Shown here: positions 42,149 to 50,661 of the stretch, piece by piece
Position numbering within the stretch: the first letter of the stretch is position 1
How the letters are laid out: each line of letters starts with the position of its first letter
NCBI RefSeq assembly: GCF_002257565.1
Contig: NZ_CP022736.1
Span: 3,534,001 to 3,598,000, forward strand
Direction of reading: 5' to 3'
Length of the DNA stretch: 64,000 nucleotides
Source: Herbaspirillum sp. meg3
GTDB taxonomy: Bacteria; Pseudomonadota; Gammaproteobacteria; Burkholderiales; Burkholderiaceae_D
Program-made: the position numbers and the translations under genes
Notes under the pieces: generated by a model
What the model saw: the letters and a program-made list of their open reading frames with translations, nothing else
Database searches by the model: none
Told to the model about the DNA's origin: nothing

Positions 42149-42248
42149 TGTCGTTCCGGCGAAAGCCGGAACCCAGCGACGTTGGCGGCTACGACGATTG
42201 CCGATAGCCTGTTCACGACACTGGGTCCCAGCTTTCGCTGGGACGACA
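42149..42248. repeat. REP-like extragenic inverted repeat inside the ABC operon
   Basis: The left arm 42149-42176 (TGTCGTTCCGGCGAAAGCCGG then AACCCAG) and the right arm 42221-42248 (CTGGGTCCCAGCTTTCGCTGG then GACGACA) are inverse copies with a few changes, and each forms its own small hairpin around GCGAAAGC/GCTTTCGC. This pattern (GTCGTTCC...GCGAAAGC...CCCAG) is the common intergenic repeat of many beta- and gammaproteobacterial genomes. It lies between the binding protein and permease genes. Confidence 0.75.
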
Positions 42249-42298
42249 TGCTGTTAAGTTTGCAGACTGGATCGAGATCCGGATTCGTTAAGCGTTTC

Positions 42299-43105
42299 TT
42301 AAAATACCGGCAGATTCGGCAGCGGCGAACCCGACCACTTGCGGGAGATCGCATCCAGTTCGCCGTTCAGCTTGACGTAGTAGATGAAGTTGTTGAGCCA
42401 TTGCTGCAGGTCAAAAGCACCCTTGCGCACGGTCATCGAGTTCGGTTGCACCGAGTAGGGGAACTTGATATCGATCTTGCCTGCGCCACGCGTCTTCACG
42501 ATTTCTGTTGCCATGGTGTTCGGGATGGAGATCGCGTCAACTTGTCCGCTCAGCAAAGCCTGAGTCACAGTCGAGTCATCTTCAAAGCGAACCAGCACGG
42601 TGCCGGCAGGTGCCAGACGTGTCAACGCAGTGTCGTTGGTGCTACCGCGCGAAACGCCGACCTTCTTCTTGACCAGATCGTTCAGGTTCTTGAACTTGGA
42701 GCCGACCGGACCGACGATCGACAACTCAAAGCCGCTGTAAGGAATTGTGAACATCACCGACTTGGCGCGTTCAGGCGTTGGCGCCAATGTCGCCGCCAGG
42801 AAGTCGACCTTGCCGGATTCCAGCGCAGGAATACGTGCAGGCGGCACCAGCGGGACGATTTCAACCGGCAGGCCCAGATATTTGCCGATCAGGTTGGCGA
42901 CATCAACGTCGTAGCCGATCGGTTCGCCTTTGGCGTCAACACTGCCGAACGGTGGCGTGCCGCTGACGACACCGATAGTGACTTTGCCCTTCTTGATCAG
43001 GTCGGCCACGGTTTGTGCGCTGGCGCTGACCGCTGCGCTGGCGGCACACGCGGCCACCAGCGTCAGTGCGGCGAATTTGGTGCTGAACAGTTTCTTGATG
43101 CTCAT
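42299..43105 (-). CDS. ABC transporter periplasmic binding protein, polar amino acid type
   Basis: The 268-residue family-3 solute-binding protein has a signal peptide (MSIKKLFSTKFAALTLVAACAASAAVSASA) and the typical segments GYDVDVANLIGKYLGLPVEIVPL, KVDFLAATLAPTPERAKSVMFTIPY and VGVSRGSTNDTALTRLAP. The strong AAAAGGAG precedes the ATG at 43105. The ligand is not readable. The downstream kinase, isomerase and keto-reductase argue for a sugar acid or amino-sugar acid rather than a standard amino acid. A LacI-type operator lies about 180 bases upstream. Confidence 0.92.
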   Translation of the reverse strand: MSIKKLFSTKFAALTLVAACAASAAVSASAQTVADLIKKGKVTIGVVSGTPPFGSVDAKGEPIGYDVDVANLIGKYLGLPVEIVPLVPPARIPALESGKVDFLAATLAPTPERAKSVMFTIPYSGFELSIVGPVGSKFKNLNDLVKKKVGVSRGSTNDTALTRLAPAGTVLVRFEDDSTVTQALLSGQVDAISIPNTMATEIVKTRGAGKIDIKFPYSVQPNSMTVRKGAFDLQQWLNNFIYYVKLNGELDAISRKWSGSPLPNLPVF

Positions 43106-43282
43106 GATTTGTCTCCTTTTTTGCTCGCAGCTTCGGATAAAAGCTACTCGCAAACATCCTCAATAAATGGCTTTCGCCCTCTTTACTGCTTCTCTTCTTT
43201 ACAGCTTATTTTTGTATCGGATTGCGCTGATCGCCGTCCGATTCTTCTGTGCAGTTCTGCATCACTCGTGCATTTCTTATCT

Positions 43283-43298
43283 CTGGTATCGGTTCCAG
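43283..43298 (-). promoter_or_regulatory. LacI-type operator upstream of the ABC transporter operon
   Basis: CTGGTATCGGTTCCAG is an imperfect 16-bp palindrome centred on CG, a LacI-family hallmark. Its right half matches exactly the palindrome upstream of the lacI-type gene at 44490. It sits just after the regulator's stop codon and before the binding-protein gene. Confidence 0.7.
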
Positions 43299-43303
43299 AA
43301 TTT

Positions 43304-44383
43304 TCAAAAAATCTGTTCTTTCGTTCCGCCGGCAGCTCTCTCTGCCTGACTTGAGCCGCGCAAAATCAAGCGTCCATCCAGCAAGATTTCGCGGCGTGGC
43401 GCATGCTCACCATTGATGCGTGCAAGCAAACGTTCGATGGCGGCAAAGCCGATCTCGTACGTCGGTTGCTCGACCGTACTGATGCCGCTGCCGACCAATG
43501 GCGACCATGACAATTCATCAAAACACAGCAAGCCAATGTCTTCGGGAAAACGTAATTTCATGCTTTGCAGCGCCAGCGCAATTTGCAGCGACACCATACC
43601 GTTACCGGCGAGGATCGCGATTTTCCCGCCGCCACGCAGGGCTTTGCGACGCTTCAAAAAATCCTGCAGCATCGCAGCCACATGGCCGGGTTGATCGATA
43701 TGCACTTCCAGCGTCTCGCCTTCGCAATCGGGTCTTTCAGCCAGCGCCTGCAAGAATCCGGCTTGTCGCCCCTGCCGCGAACTGACACCATATAACGGCT
43801 GCACCACGAGCCCGATGTTGGTATAGCCGCTTTCCAGCAAATGCGCGGTCGCCATGCGCGCAGCCCTGACATTGTCGAGCCCCACCAGATCAAAGTCACA
43901 CCCGTCAATTCGCCTGTCCAGCAACACCACCGGGAATGCCACGCGCCCCAACTCCTTCAGCGGCGTGACATTGCGTCCTTGCGTGTTAAACAGCAGTCCT
44001 TCCACGCTATAAGAATGCAACGCCGCCAGCGACTGCTGCTCGCGCTTTTCATCGTTACCGGTGTTACACAACATCAGCGTATAGCCGTGCTCCTGACAAG
44101 CTGCCTCGGCGCCGTTCAACACCGCCACCGAATACGGATTCAGAATGTCCGCCACCAGCATTCCGATGAGTCGGGTGCGCCCACCCTTGAGGCCGCGTGC
44201 CATCTGGCTGGGTTGATAACCGAGCCGGGCGATCGTGCTGCGAATCTGTTCGCGCAAGTGCTCCGACAACGCATCAAGCTCGCCGCCGAGATATCTCGAA
44301 ATACTGGTCTTCGACACACCCGCTTCGCGTGCGACCTGGGCAATCGTGACCCTGCCCGCGCCAACGCCGCGCATGTGTTGCAT
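43304..44383 (-). CDS. LacI-family transcriptional regulator of the sugar-acid operon
   Basis: The 359-residue repressor-type regulator has an N-terminal helix-turn-helix (VTIAQVAREAGVSKTSISRYLGGELDALSEHLREQIRSTIARLGYQPSQMARGL), which is standard LacI. A periplasmic-binding-like effector domain follows (LIGMLVADILNPYSVAVLNGAEAACQEHGY ... VLLDRRIDGCDFDLVGLDN). I start it at ATG 44383; an upstream TTG in frame is possible. Two matching palindromes, one upstream of this gene and one between it and the transporter operon, suggest autoregulation and control of the operon. The likely inducer is the imported sugar acid or its keto product, by analogy with KdgR/GntR-like LacI members. Confidence 0.92.
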   Translation of the reverse strand: MQHMRGVGAGRVTIAQVAREAGVSKTSISRYLGGELDALSEHLREQIRSTIARLGYQPSQMARGLKGGRTRLIGMLVADILNPYSVAVLNGAEAACQEHGYTLMLCNTGNDEKREQQSLAALHSYSVEGLLFNTQGRNVTPLKELGRVAFPVVLLDRRIDGCDFDLVGLDNVRAARMATAHLLESGYTNIGLVVQPLYGVSSRQGRQAGFLQALAERPDCEGETLEVHIDQPGHVAAMLQDFLKRRKALRGGGKIAILAGNGMVSLQIALALQSMKLRFPEDIGLLCFDELSWSPLVGSGISTVEQPTYEIGFAAIERLLARINGEHAPRREILLDGRLILRGSSQAERAAGGTKEQIF

Positions 44384-44489
44384 ATTGGATTTTTGTCTCA
44401 CTCTACCTGCCAAATCGTTGATTGTTATCTATCGATACATCGATTGATTTGTTCTACGGGTTCCCAGGTTTCTTTTTTATGATGAATCT

Positions 44490-44505
44490 TTGGAACCGGT
44501 TCCAA
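44490..44505 (-). promoter_or_regulatory. Perfect 16-bp LacI-type operator upstream of the regulator gene
   Basis: TTGGAACCGGTTCCAA is a perfect palindrome with a central CG, 107 bases upstream of the lacI-type start. The rest of the 431-bp gap (44384-44814) shows no gene; it is A+T-rich and must hold the regulator's promoter and the end of the EAL-gene transcript. Confidence 0.75.
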
Positions 44506-44814
44506 GATAGCAGCGCAAAAATCCTTTTGCAAACTATTTCACATGAAAATTTTTATCGACGACTGCGTACATTTATCGTTGCATCATCGTGCATTGCACC
44601 AATTTCCACTGGCTTTATTACTGCACAACAACAAACAATGTGAGATTGATCGCCGACCGCCACTTGGAAAACGCCGTACGGATCAGAGTGATGCCGGACA
44701 CCGGCTCAACAGCATCGGAGACGACGACGGCAAAGACCTACAAAAGAAAAGCAAGAATTTCCCCGGAGACCTTAGGGAAACTCCGGAGATCGCTGTCGGC
44801 AGCATTCAATCAGA

Positions 44815-46407
44815 TCAGTCGCTGTTTTTATCACCATTGAGCATGGATGCAATTGGAAACTGCTCACGGTTCTTTTGATAGTAAGAGATGAACTCTCCGA
44901 GAGGTATGGCCGTGGAAAACAACCAGCCCTGCCCGTACTCCACCTTGAGATGACGCAAGTAATCCGCCTGACCTTGCGTTTCGATACCTTCCGCAAAGAT
45001 CTTGAGCTGCAGCGTTTTTGCCATCGCAATAATATGTGATGTGACGCTGCTGGTAGGCGCATTTGTGCCTATTGTATTAATGAAAATCTGATCAATTTTT
45101 ATCGCGTCGAGCGGTAGTCTTTGCAGTGAAGACACGCTGGAATAGCCGGTACCGAAATCATCGATGGCAATCGTGTGTCCAAGTTCTCTCGCACGATCCA
45201 GCGTCAGGCACGCAGAAGTGACATCAACTAAACCGCGCTCAGTTGCTTCCAGCAAGATCTGGTGATTTTCGATATCGGTGCCAGCCAACGCATTCTGAAT
45301 GACATCGACGCCTTTACCGGTTTTGACGTCATCGGCACTGAGATTGATTGCCACATACAAGCTGCGATCCCTCACCAGCACCGGCTGCAAATCGCGCACA
45401 ACGATGTCGATGACGTGAGCGGTAATCTCCGCCATCAAGCCGCTCTCTTCGGCCAGCGGAATGAACAAATCCGGCCGCAACAATTCGCCATCAGGCTGCT
45501 GCCAACGCAGCAACGCTTCTGCGCCGACACAACGTCCACTCGCCAGTTCGATGATGGGCTGATAGTGAACGACGAGTTGATGCTTCTTTATCGCCGCGAT
45601 CAACTCCTCCAACGGCGACAGGCGACGACGCATCAAAAAAATCGCGATGCAGATCGCCAATCCCGCCATCAGGATTCCGATCGGCACAAACAGCGCATCT
45701 TCCTCATGTAGTTTTTGGAGCAAATCTCGTTTCCGCTCAGTCGCGACGGCGACAAAACCACCGCCACGTTCGACGGCATAGAGAACATTGGCATCTGTGA
45801 TGGGCTGAGCGGCGGCGATAATTTTGGCTGTCAGTGATAAATCGGGCGCATTTTGTGTGCTGAAAATCTTGCCCGTATCGGAGGCGATCACCAATTGAAT
45901 ACCGCTCTCGACGAGCACATCGGAGAATCTTTCCGGCACAGTCAAGACGTTATAGGCGTTATATTGCGACGCCAGAAGTGGATTGCCCTTGGTGACTAGC
46001 GGCATCAAACGCATCGTTACCTTGACGCCATCTTCAGCAGTGAAATCTGCCGTCGGTTGTCTAACTTGTTCTGCCGTGACACCCCATGAGGTACATTTGA
46101 GGAAGCCATTTTCGTAATAGCCGATTTCATCCACCGAACGGTTGTTGATGGTCAAGCGCCGCATGATGGCGATATGCTCGGTGGAACAAGGTGTGACGCT
46201 CATGGTACTAAGCGTAAAGAGAACGACACGTATGTCGTTGAAGGTGCTTTGCGCACGCATCAGACCGCGCTGCGCGAATGAACTCAACCGCGCCTGCTCT
46301 TCATTGCCTGCACGATACCGCGAGAGATAGAACATACCCCCAGTGGATAGCGTCGCAGTAAGGACGCCGACCACGGCACAGACAAAAATAACGCGAAAAC
46401 CCCTCAT
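44815..46407 (-). CDS. CSS-motif EAL-domain cyclic-di-GMP phosphodiesterase
   Basis: This 530-residue inner-membrane enzyme is predicted to hydrolyse c-di-GMP. An N-terminal helix (about 6-27), a periplasmic CSS-type domain, a second helix (about 241-259) and a cytoplasmic EAL domain are visible. The periplasmic domain holds Cys74 (PCSTEHI) and Cys105 (KCTSWG), the spacing of the redox-active pair in E. coli PdeC-type proteins; the motif itself reads CTS instead of CSS. The EAL domain looks active: E297-A-L (GAEALLRW), NLS, the ILLEATERG metal ligand, DDFGTGYSS and FAEGIETQGQADYL. Disulfide formation in the periplasm probably restrains activity. It is monocistronic. Confidence 0.92.
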   Translation of the reverse strand: MRGFRVIFVCAVVGVLTATLSTGGMFYLSRYRAGNEEQARLSSFAQRGLMRAQSTFNDIRVVLFTLSTMSVTPCSTEHIAIMRRLTINNRSVDEIGYYENGFLKCTSWGVTAEQVRQPTADFTAEDGVKVTMRLMPLVTKGNPLLASQYNAYNVLTVPERFSDVLVESGIQLVIASDTGKIFSTQNAPDLSLTAKIIAAAQPITDANVLYAVERGGGFVAVATERKRDLLQKLHEEDALFVPIGILMAGLAICIAIFLMRRRLSPLEELIAAIKKHQLVVHYQPIIELASGRCVGAEALLRWQQPDGELLRPDLFIPLAEESGLMAEITAHVIDIVVRDLQPVLVRDRSLYVAINLSADDVKTGKGVDVIQNALAGTDIENHQILLEATERGLVDVTSACLTLDRARELGHTIAIDDFGTGYSSVSSLQRLPLDAIKIDQIFINTIGTNAPTSSVTSHIIAMAKTLQLKIFAEGIETQGQADYLRHLKVEYGQGWLFSTAIPLGEFISYYQKNREQFPIASMLNGDKNSD

Positions 46408-46621
46408 ATCATTCGCCTTCTACAGATAATTCCTGAAAGGAATTTTCTTTTTCAGTATAAGGCGAACAATAAGTTTTATTGCTTATTTATTAACATTTGT
46501 ATTACGTAGACAACGCGCGATTGCGAATCAATTTCAACCTCTCTTCGACTCTCTTGGCATGGCATGGCTGATACCGGCCGGTGCCGTAGCTATTTCGCGA
46601 TGATGCCTATTTATGCAGGAT

Positions 46622-46849
46622 TCAGGCGGCTAGCATCGCGTGGTGCAATTTGACCGATTCGCGCACGATGTCGCTCAACTCTTCGCCACCCTTTTCATCC
46701 ACATAGAGCAGCAATGCGCGACGCATGCGCGGCTCCCAAAATCGCTTGATGTGCGACGCCAGATCCATCACCGCCTGCTCGTGGTCAGGCATGGTGGAGA
46801 AAAAAGTACCGATCTGGTTTGCCATCTTGATCAGGTGCGGAAGATTCAT
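46622..46849 (-). CDS. fdsD: NAD-dependent formate dehydrogenase subunit delta
   Basis: The 75-residue protein matches FdsD (MNLPHLIKMANQIGTFFSTMP; ASHIKRFWEPRMRRALLLYVDEKGGEELSDIVRESV). FdsD is needed for assembly or stability of the Fds complex. It is the last gene of the fds operon, 28 bases after fdhD. The 214-bp gap beyond it to the EAL gene is A+T-rich without a recognisable gene. Confidence 0.93.
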   Translation of the reverse strand: MNLPHLIKMANQIGTFFSTMPDHEQAVMDLASHIKRFWEPRMRRALLLYVDEKGGEELSDIVRESVKLHHAMLAA

Positions 46850-46877
46850 GATGTTGTCTCGTATTGGAATAGTGTTG

Positions 46878-47711
46878 TCAGATCAGGCGGTGCGGGCCGG
46901 CATAAACGACATGTCCCTGCCGGCGTACGAAACCGATCAGGGTGACATCCGTTTCTTTGGCCAGCCGGATTGCCAATGCAGTCGGGGCAGAAATCGCGGC
47001 GATGAAACCGATACCGACCGTTGCCGCTTTTTGCACCATTTCATAACTGGCGCGGCTGGTGATGATCACTGCGCCCGATGAAAAATCCTGCTTGTCTTCT
47101 GCCAATGCGCCGATCAACTTGTCGAGCGCGTTGTGACGACCGACGTCTTCGCGCACCAGCTTGATATTGCCGTCGCGCCCCAGCCATGCGGCTGCATGCG
47201 TGGCGCCAGTCTGCTTCTGCAACTCTTGCTGTGCTTGCATGGCCTCCAATGCGGCGTGCAAGGTCTCGGCTGAAAATCGCAATGCATCAGCTTGTACCGC
47301 GGCAGGATGACGCACCGCCTGCTCCAGCGTTTCTGCGCCACACAAACCACAGCCGGTGCGGCCGGTCAGGTTGCGACGTTTTTCCTTCAAGGCGACAAAG
47401 CGTTCGGTAGCGACATTCATTTGCACCTGAATGCCTTCAGCGCCCTGGACGATCTCACAGTCGTAGAGCTCGCTTGGATCGGCAAGAATGCCTTCGGTCA
47501 ATGAGAAGCCCAAGGCAAAATCTTCCAGATCGTCCGGCGTCGCCATCATCACGGCATGTGAAATGCCGTTGTACTCCAGCGCAATCGGCACCTCTTCGGC
47601 GACAACATCGACAATGCGTTCACGCTGGCCATCGCGCCACTTTTCCACGTCGACTTGCGCCGACGTGGCGAATTCCGTGTCTGCCGACAATGGGATGGGA
47701 CATGCATTCAT
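46878..47711 (-). CDS. fdhD: Formate dehydrogenase accessory sulfurtransferase FdhD
   Basis: FdhD (FdsC in fds operons) transfers sulfur to the bis-MGD molybdenum cofactor before its insertion in the formate dehydrogenase. The 277-residue sequence has the CxxC at Cys121/Cys124 (GRTGCGLCGAETL), the conserved LEDFALGFSLTEGI block and the cofactor-binding KLVREDVGRHNALDKLIGAL and GAVIITSRASYEMVQKAATVGI segments. It lies 31 bases after fdsA. Confidence 0.96.
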   Translation of the reverse strand: MNACPIPLSADTEFATSAQVDVEKWRDGQRERIVDVVAEEVPIALEYNGISHAVMMATPDDLEDFALGFSLTEGILADPSELYDCEIVQGAEGIQVQMNVATERFVALKEKRRNLTGRTGCGLCGAETLEQAVRHPAAVQADALRFSAETLHAALEAMQAQQELQKQTGATHAAAWLGRDGNIKLVREDVGRHNALDKLIGALAEDKQDFSSGAVIITSRASYEMVQKAATVGIGFIAAISAPTALAIRLAKETDVTLIGFVRRQGHVVYAGPHRLI

Positions 47712-47742
47712 TGACTGCTTCTTTCTTTATTTCGCTATCAGC

Positions 47743-50622
47743 TTATTTCGTGACCAAAGGCTCCTGCGGCGCCTGCTCACCTTTCAGCAACCCCAGCTGC
47801 TCACGATTGAACTGTTCGTAATGCTGCTGCCATTCTGATGGCTGCGACACCGGCATGACCTGCACTGCAGTGACCTTGTACTCAGGACAATTGGTCGCCC
47901 AGTCGGAGTTGTCGGTGGTGATCACATTGGCACCCGACTCAGGGAAGTGGAACGTGGTGTAGACCACGCCCGGCTGCACCCGCTCGGTCACCGTTGCCCG
48001 CAATACCGTTTGTCCTGCACGCGACTCAATGCCGACCCAGTCGCCTTCGCGCACGCCACGATCTTCGGCATCGTGCGGATGAATTTCCAGGCGATCTTCA
48101 TTGTGCCACTGCGAATTCTCGGTACGACGCGTCTGAGCGCCGACGTTGTACTGCGACAAGATACGGCCGGTGGTCAGAATCAGCGGATAGCGCTGCGTGA
48201 CCTTCTCATCGGTCGCAAAGTACTGCGTATTGAGGAACTTGCCCTTGCCGCGGATGAAGCTGCCGATGTGCATGATCGGCGTACCTTCCGGGGCCGATTC
48301 ATTGCATGGCCACTGGATGCTGCCGAGACGTTCCAGCTTGTCGTAACTGACACCATGAAAACTCGGCGTCAGTGCGGCAATTTCGTCCATGATTTCCGAT
48401 GGATGATTGTACGGCATCGGATAGCCGAGCGCTTCGGCCAGCGCCACCGTGACTTCCCAGTCCGACTTGCCCGACTTCGACGGCATCACCTTGCGCACGC
48501 GCGAGATGCGGCGCTCGGCGTTGGTGAAGGTGCCATCTTTTTCCAGGAAGGACGAACCCGGGAGGAATACGTGCGCATACTTGGCGGTCTCATTGAGGAA
48601 CAGATCCTGAATCACGATGCATTCCATTTCCTGCAAGGCGGCCGCAACGTGCTGGGTGTTGGGGTCAGACTGAACGATGTCTTCACCCTCGCAATACAGG
48701 CCTTTGAAGCTGCCGTCGAGCGCAGCGTCGAACATGTTGGGAATCCGCAAACCCGGCTCAGGATTAAGCGTCACGCCCCATGCTTGCTCAAACATTGAAC
48801 GCACCGTCGAATCGGAAATGTGGCGATAACCCGGCAATTCATGCGGGAACGAGCCCATGTCACAGGAACCCTGCACGTTATTCTGTCCACGCAGCGGATT
48901 GACGCCGACACCCTCGCGGCCGACGTTGCCGGTCGCCATCGCAAGATTGGCGATGCCGATCACCATGGTGGAGCCTTGTGCATGCTCAGTCACGCCCAGG
49001 CCGTAATAGATCGCGCCATTGCCACCGGTGGCGAACAAACGGGCTGCGCCGCGCAGTTCTTCCGCCGGCACGCCGCAGACAGCGGACAAGGCTTCCGGCG
49101 AATTATCCTCACGCAGCACGAACTCTTTCCACTGCTCATAGGATTGAACATCGCAACGTTCGCGGATGTATTCCTCGCTTTGCAGGTTTTCGGACATGAT
49201 CACGTGCGCCAGCGCAGTAATCACGGCGACATTGGTGCCGGGACGCAGTTTGAGGTGGTAGTCGGCCTGAATGTGCGGCGACTTGACCATCTCGGTGGTG
49301 CGCGGATCGATGACGATCAGCTTCGCGCCCTGACGCAGGCGACGCTTCATCTGCGAAGCGAACACAGGGTGCGCCGCGGCTGGGTTGGCGCCGATGATCA
49401 TGATGACGTCCGACTTCATGACGGAATCAAAAGTCTGGGTACCGGCAGATTCGCCCAGCGTCTGCTTGAGACCATAGCCGGTCGGCGAGTGGCAGACGCG
49501 TGCGCAGGTATCGACGTTGTTGTTGCCGAAGGCGGCGCGCACCAGTTTTTGCACCAGATAGGTTTCTTCATTGGTGCAACGCGACGAGGTGATGCCACCG
49601 ATCGAATCCTTGCCGTGCTTGGCCTGGATGCGGCGGAATTCGCTGGCGGCATAGCCCAGCGCCTCTTCCCACGACACTTCGCGCCATGGATCGGTGATCT
49701 TGCTGCGGATCATCGGCTTGGTGATGCGGTCCTTGTGCGTCGCATAACCCCAGGCGAAACGCCCTTTGACGCAGGAGTGACCGTGGTTGGCCTTGCCGTC
49801 CTTGTACGGCACCATGCGCACGACTTCATTGCCCTTCATCTCGGCCTTGAACGCGCAACCCACCCCGCAATAGGCGCAGGTGGTGACCTTGCTGTGTTCT
49901 GCCTGACCCATCATGATGACGGTCTTTTCGGTCAGCGTGGCTGTCGGGCAAGCCTGCACGCAAGCGCCGCAGGAGACACATTCGGATTCCATGAAAGTAT
50001 CCATCTGCCCTGCCGAGACGCGCGACTCGAAGCCGCGGCCGCTGATGGTCAGTGCAAAGGTGCCTTGCGTCTCTTCGCAGGCGCGCACGCAGCGATTGCA
50101 GACGATGCATTTGGACGGGTCGTAGGTGAAGTAAGGATTGGACTCGTCCTTCTTCATCTCCAGGTGATTGTCGCCGTCGTAGCCGTAGCGCACCTCGCGC
50201 AATCCGACCGTACCGGCCATGTCCTGCAGTTCGCAATTGCCGTTGGTTGGGCAGGTCAGGCAATCGAGCGGATGGTCGGAGATATACAGCTCCATCACGC
50301 CGCGCCGGATGTCGGCCAGCTTGGGCGTCTGTGTCTGTACCTTCATGCCGGATTCGCACGGCGTGGTGCAAGAGGCGGGATAGCCCTTCATCTTGCGGCC
50401 GTCCTTGCCTTCGATCTCGACCAGACATAGACGACATGAGCCGAAGGGTTCCAGGCTGTCGGTGGCGCATAACTTGGGCACGTTGATGCCGGCTTCCACT
50501 GCGGCCCGCATCACCGAGGTGCCGCTCGGCACGGTGACGGCAACGCCATCAATTTCAAGCGTGACTTCTGTCTCGGAGACACGCGCCGGCGTGCCGTAAT
50601 CTGTTTCGTTGAGCTGGTTCAT
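47743..50622 (-). CDS. fdsA: NAD-dependent formate dehydrogenase catalytic subunit alpha
   Basis: This 959-residue cytoplasmic subunit oxidises formate to CO2 at a bis-MGD molybdenum site. The N-terminal ferredoxin-like region binds a [2Fe-2S] (Cys52-90 block), a His/Cys-ligated cluster (HPLDCLTCPTNGNC, 117-130) and two [4Fe-4S] clusters (CIVCNRCVRAC, 172-182; CVSCGACVQAC, 215-225). A further [4Fe-4S] (CAYCGVGC, 249-256) precedes the catalytic domain. The Mo ligand is Cys377 with His378 (CARVCHSPTGYG), a normal cysteine codon, so this is not a selenoenzyme. The C-terminal MGD-binding domain is intact. It lies 39 bases after fdsB. Confidence 0.97.
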   Translation of the reverse strand: MNQLNETDYGTPARVSETEVTLEIDGVAVTVPSGTSVMRAAVEAGINVPKLCATDSLEPFGSCRLCLVEIEGKDGRKMKGYPASCTTPCESGMKVQTQTPKLADIRRGVMELYISDHPLDCLTCPTNGNCELQDMAGTVGLREVRYGYDGDNHLEMKKDESNPYFTYDPSKCIVCNRCVRACEETQGTFALTISGRGFESRVSAGQMDTFMESECVSCGACVQACPTATLTEKTVIMMGQAEHSKVTTCAYCGVGCAFKAEMKGNEVVRMVPYKDGKANHGHSCVKGRFAWGYATHKDRITKPMIRSKITDPWREVSWEEALGYAASEFRRIQAKHGKDSIGGITSSRCTNEETYLVQKLVRAAFGNNNVDTCARVCHSPTGYGLKQTLGESAGTQTFDSVMKSDVIMIIGANPAAAHPVFASQMKRRLRQGAKLIVIDPRTTEMVKSPHIQADYHLKLRPGTNVAVITALAHVIMSENLQSEEYIRERCDVQSYEQWKEFVLREDNSPEALSAVCGVPAEELRGAARLFATGGNGAIYYGLGVTEHAQGSTMVIGIANLAMATGNVGREGVGVNPLRGQNNVQGSCDMGSFPHELPGYRHISDSTVRSMFEQAWGVTLNPEPGLRIPNMFDAALDGSFKGLYCEGEDIVQSDPNTQHVAAALQEMECIVIQDLFLNETAKYAHVFLPGSSFLEKDGTFTNAERRISRVRKVMPSKSGKSDWEVTVALAEALGYPMPYNHPSEIMDEIAALTPSFHGVSYDKLERLGSIQWPCNESAPEGTPIMHIGSFIRGKGKFLNTQYFATDEKVTQRYPLILTTGRILSQYNVGAQTRRTENSQWHNEDRLEIHPHDAEDRGVREGDWVGIESRAGQTVLRATVTERVQPGVVYTTFHFPESGANVITTDNSDWATNCPEYKVTAVQVMPVSQPSEWQQHYEQFNREQLGLLKGEQAPQEPLVTK

Positions 50623-50661
50623 GACAACAACTCCTTGCTGAATGCGTAAGCGAATAAGGGT

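Noticed and set aside
48820..50430. 536-codon plus-strand frame opposite fdsA
   Set aside because: Shadow of a strongly conserved enzyme gene; no family features.
47743..50622. Possibility that the formate dehydrogenase is a selenoprotein with an in-frame TGA
   Set aside because: The Mo-ligand position is an ordinary cysteine codon (Cys377) and the frame is unbroken.
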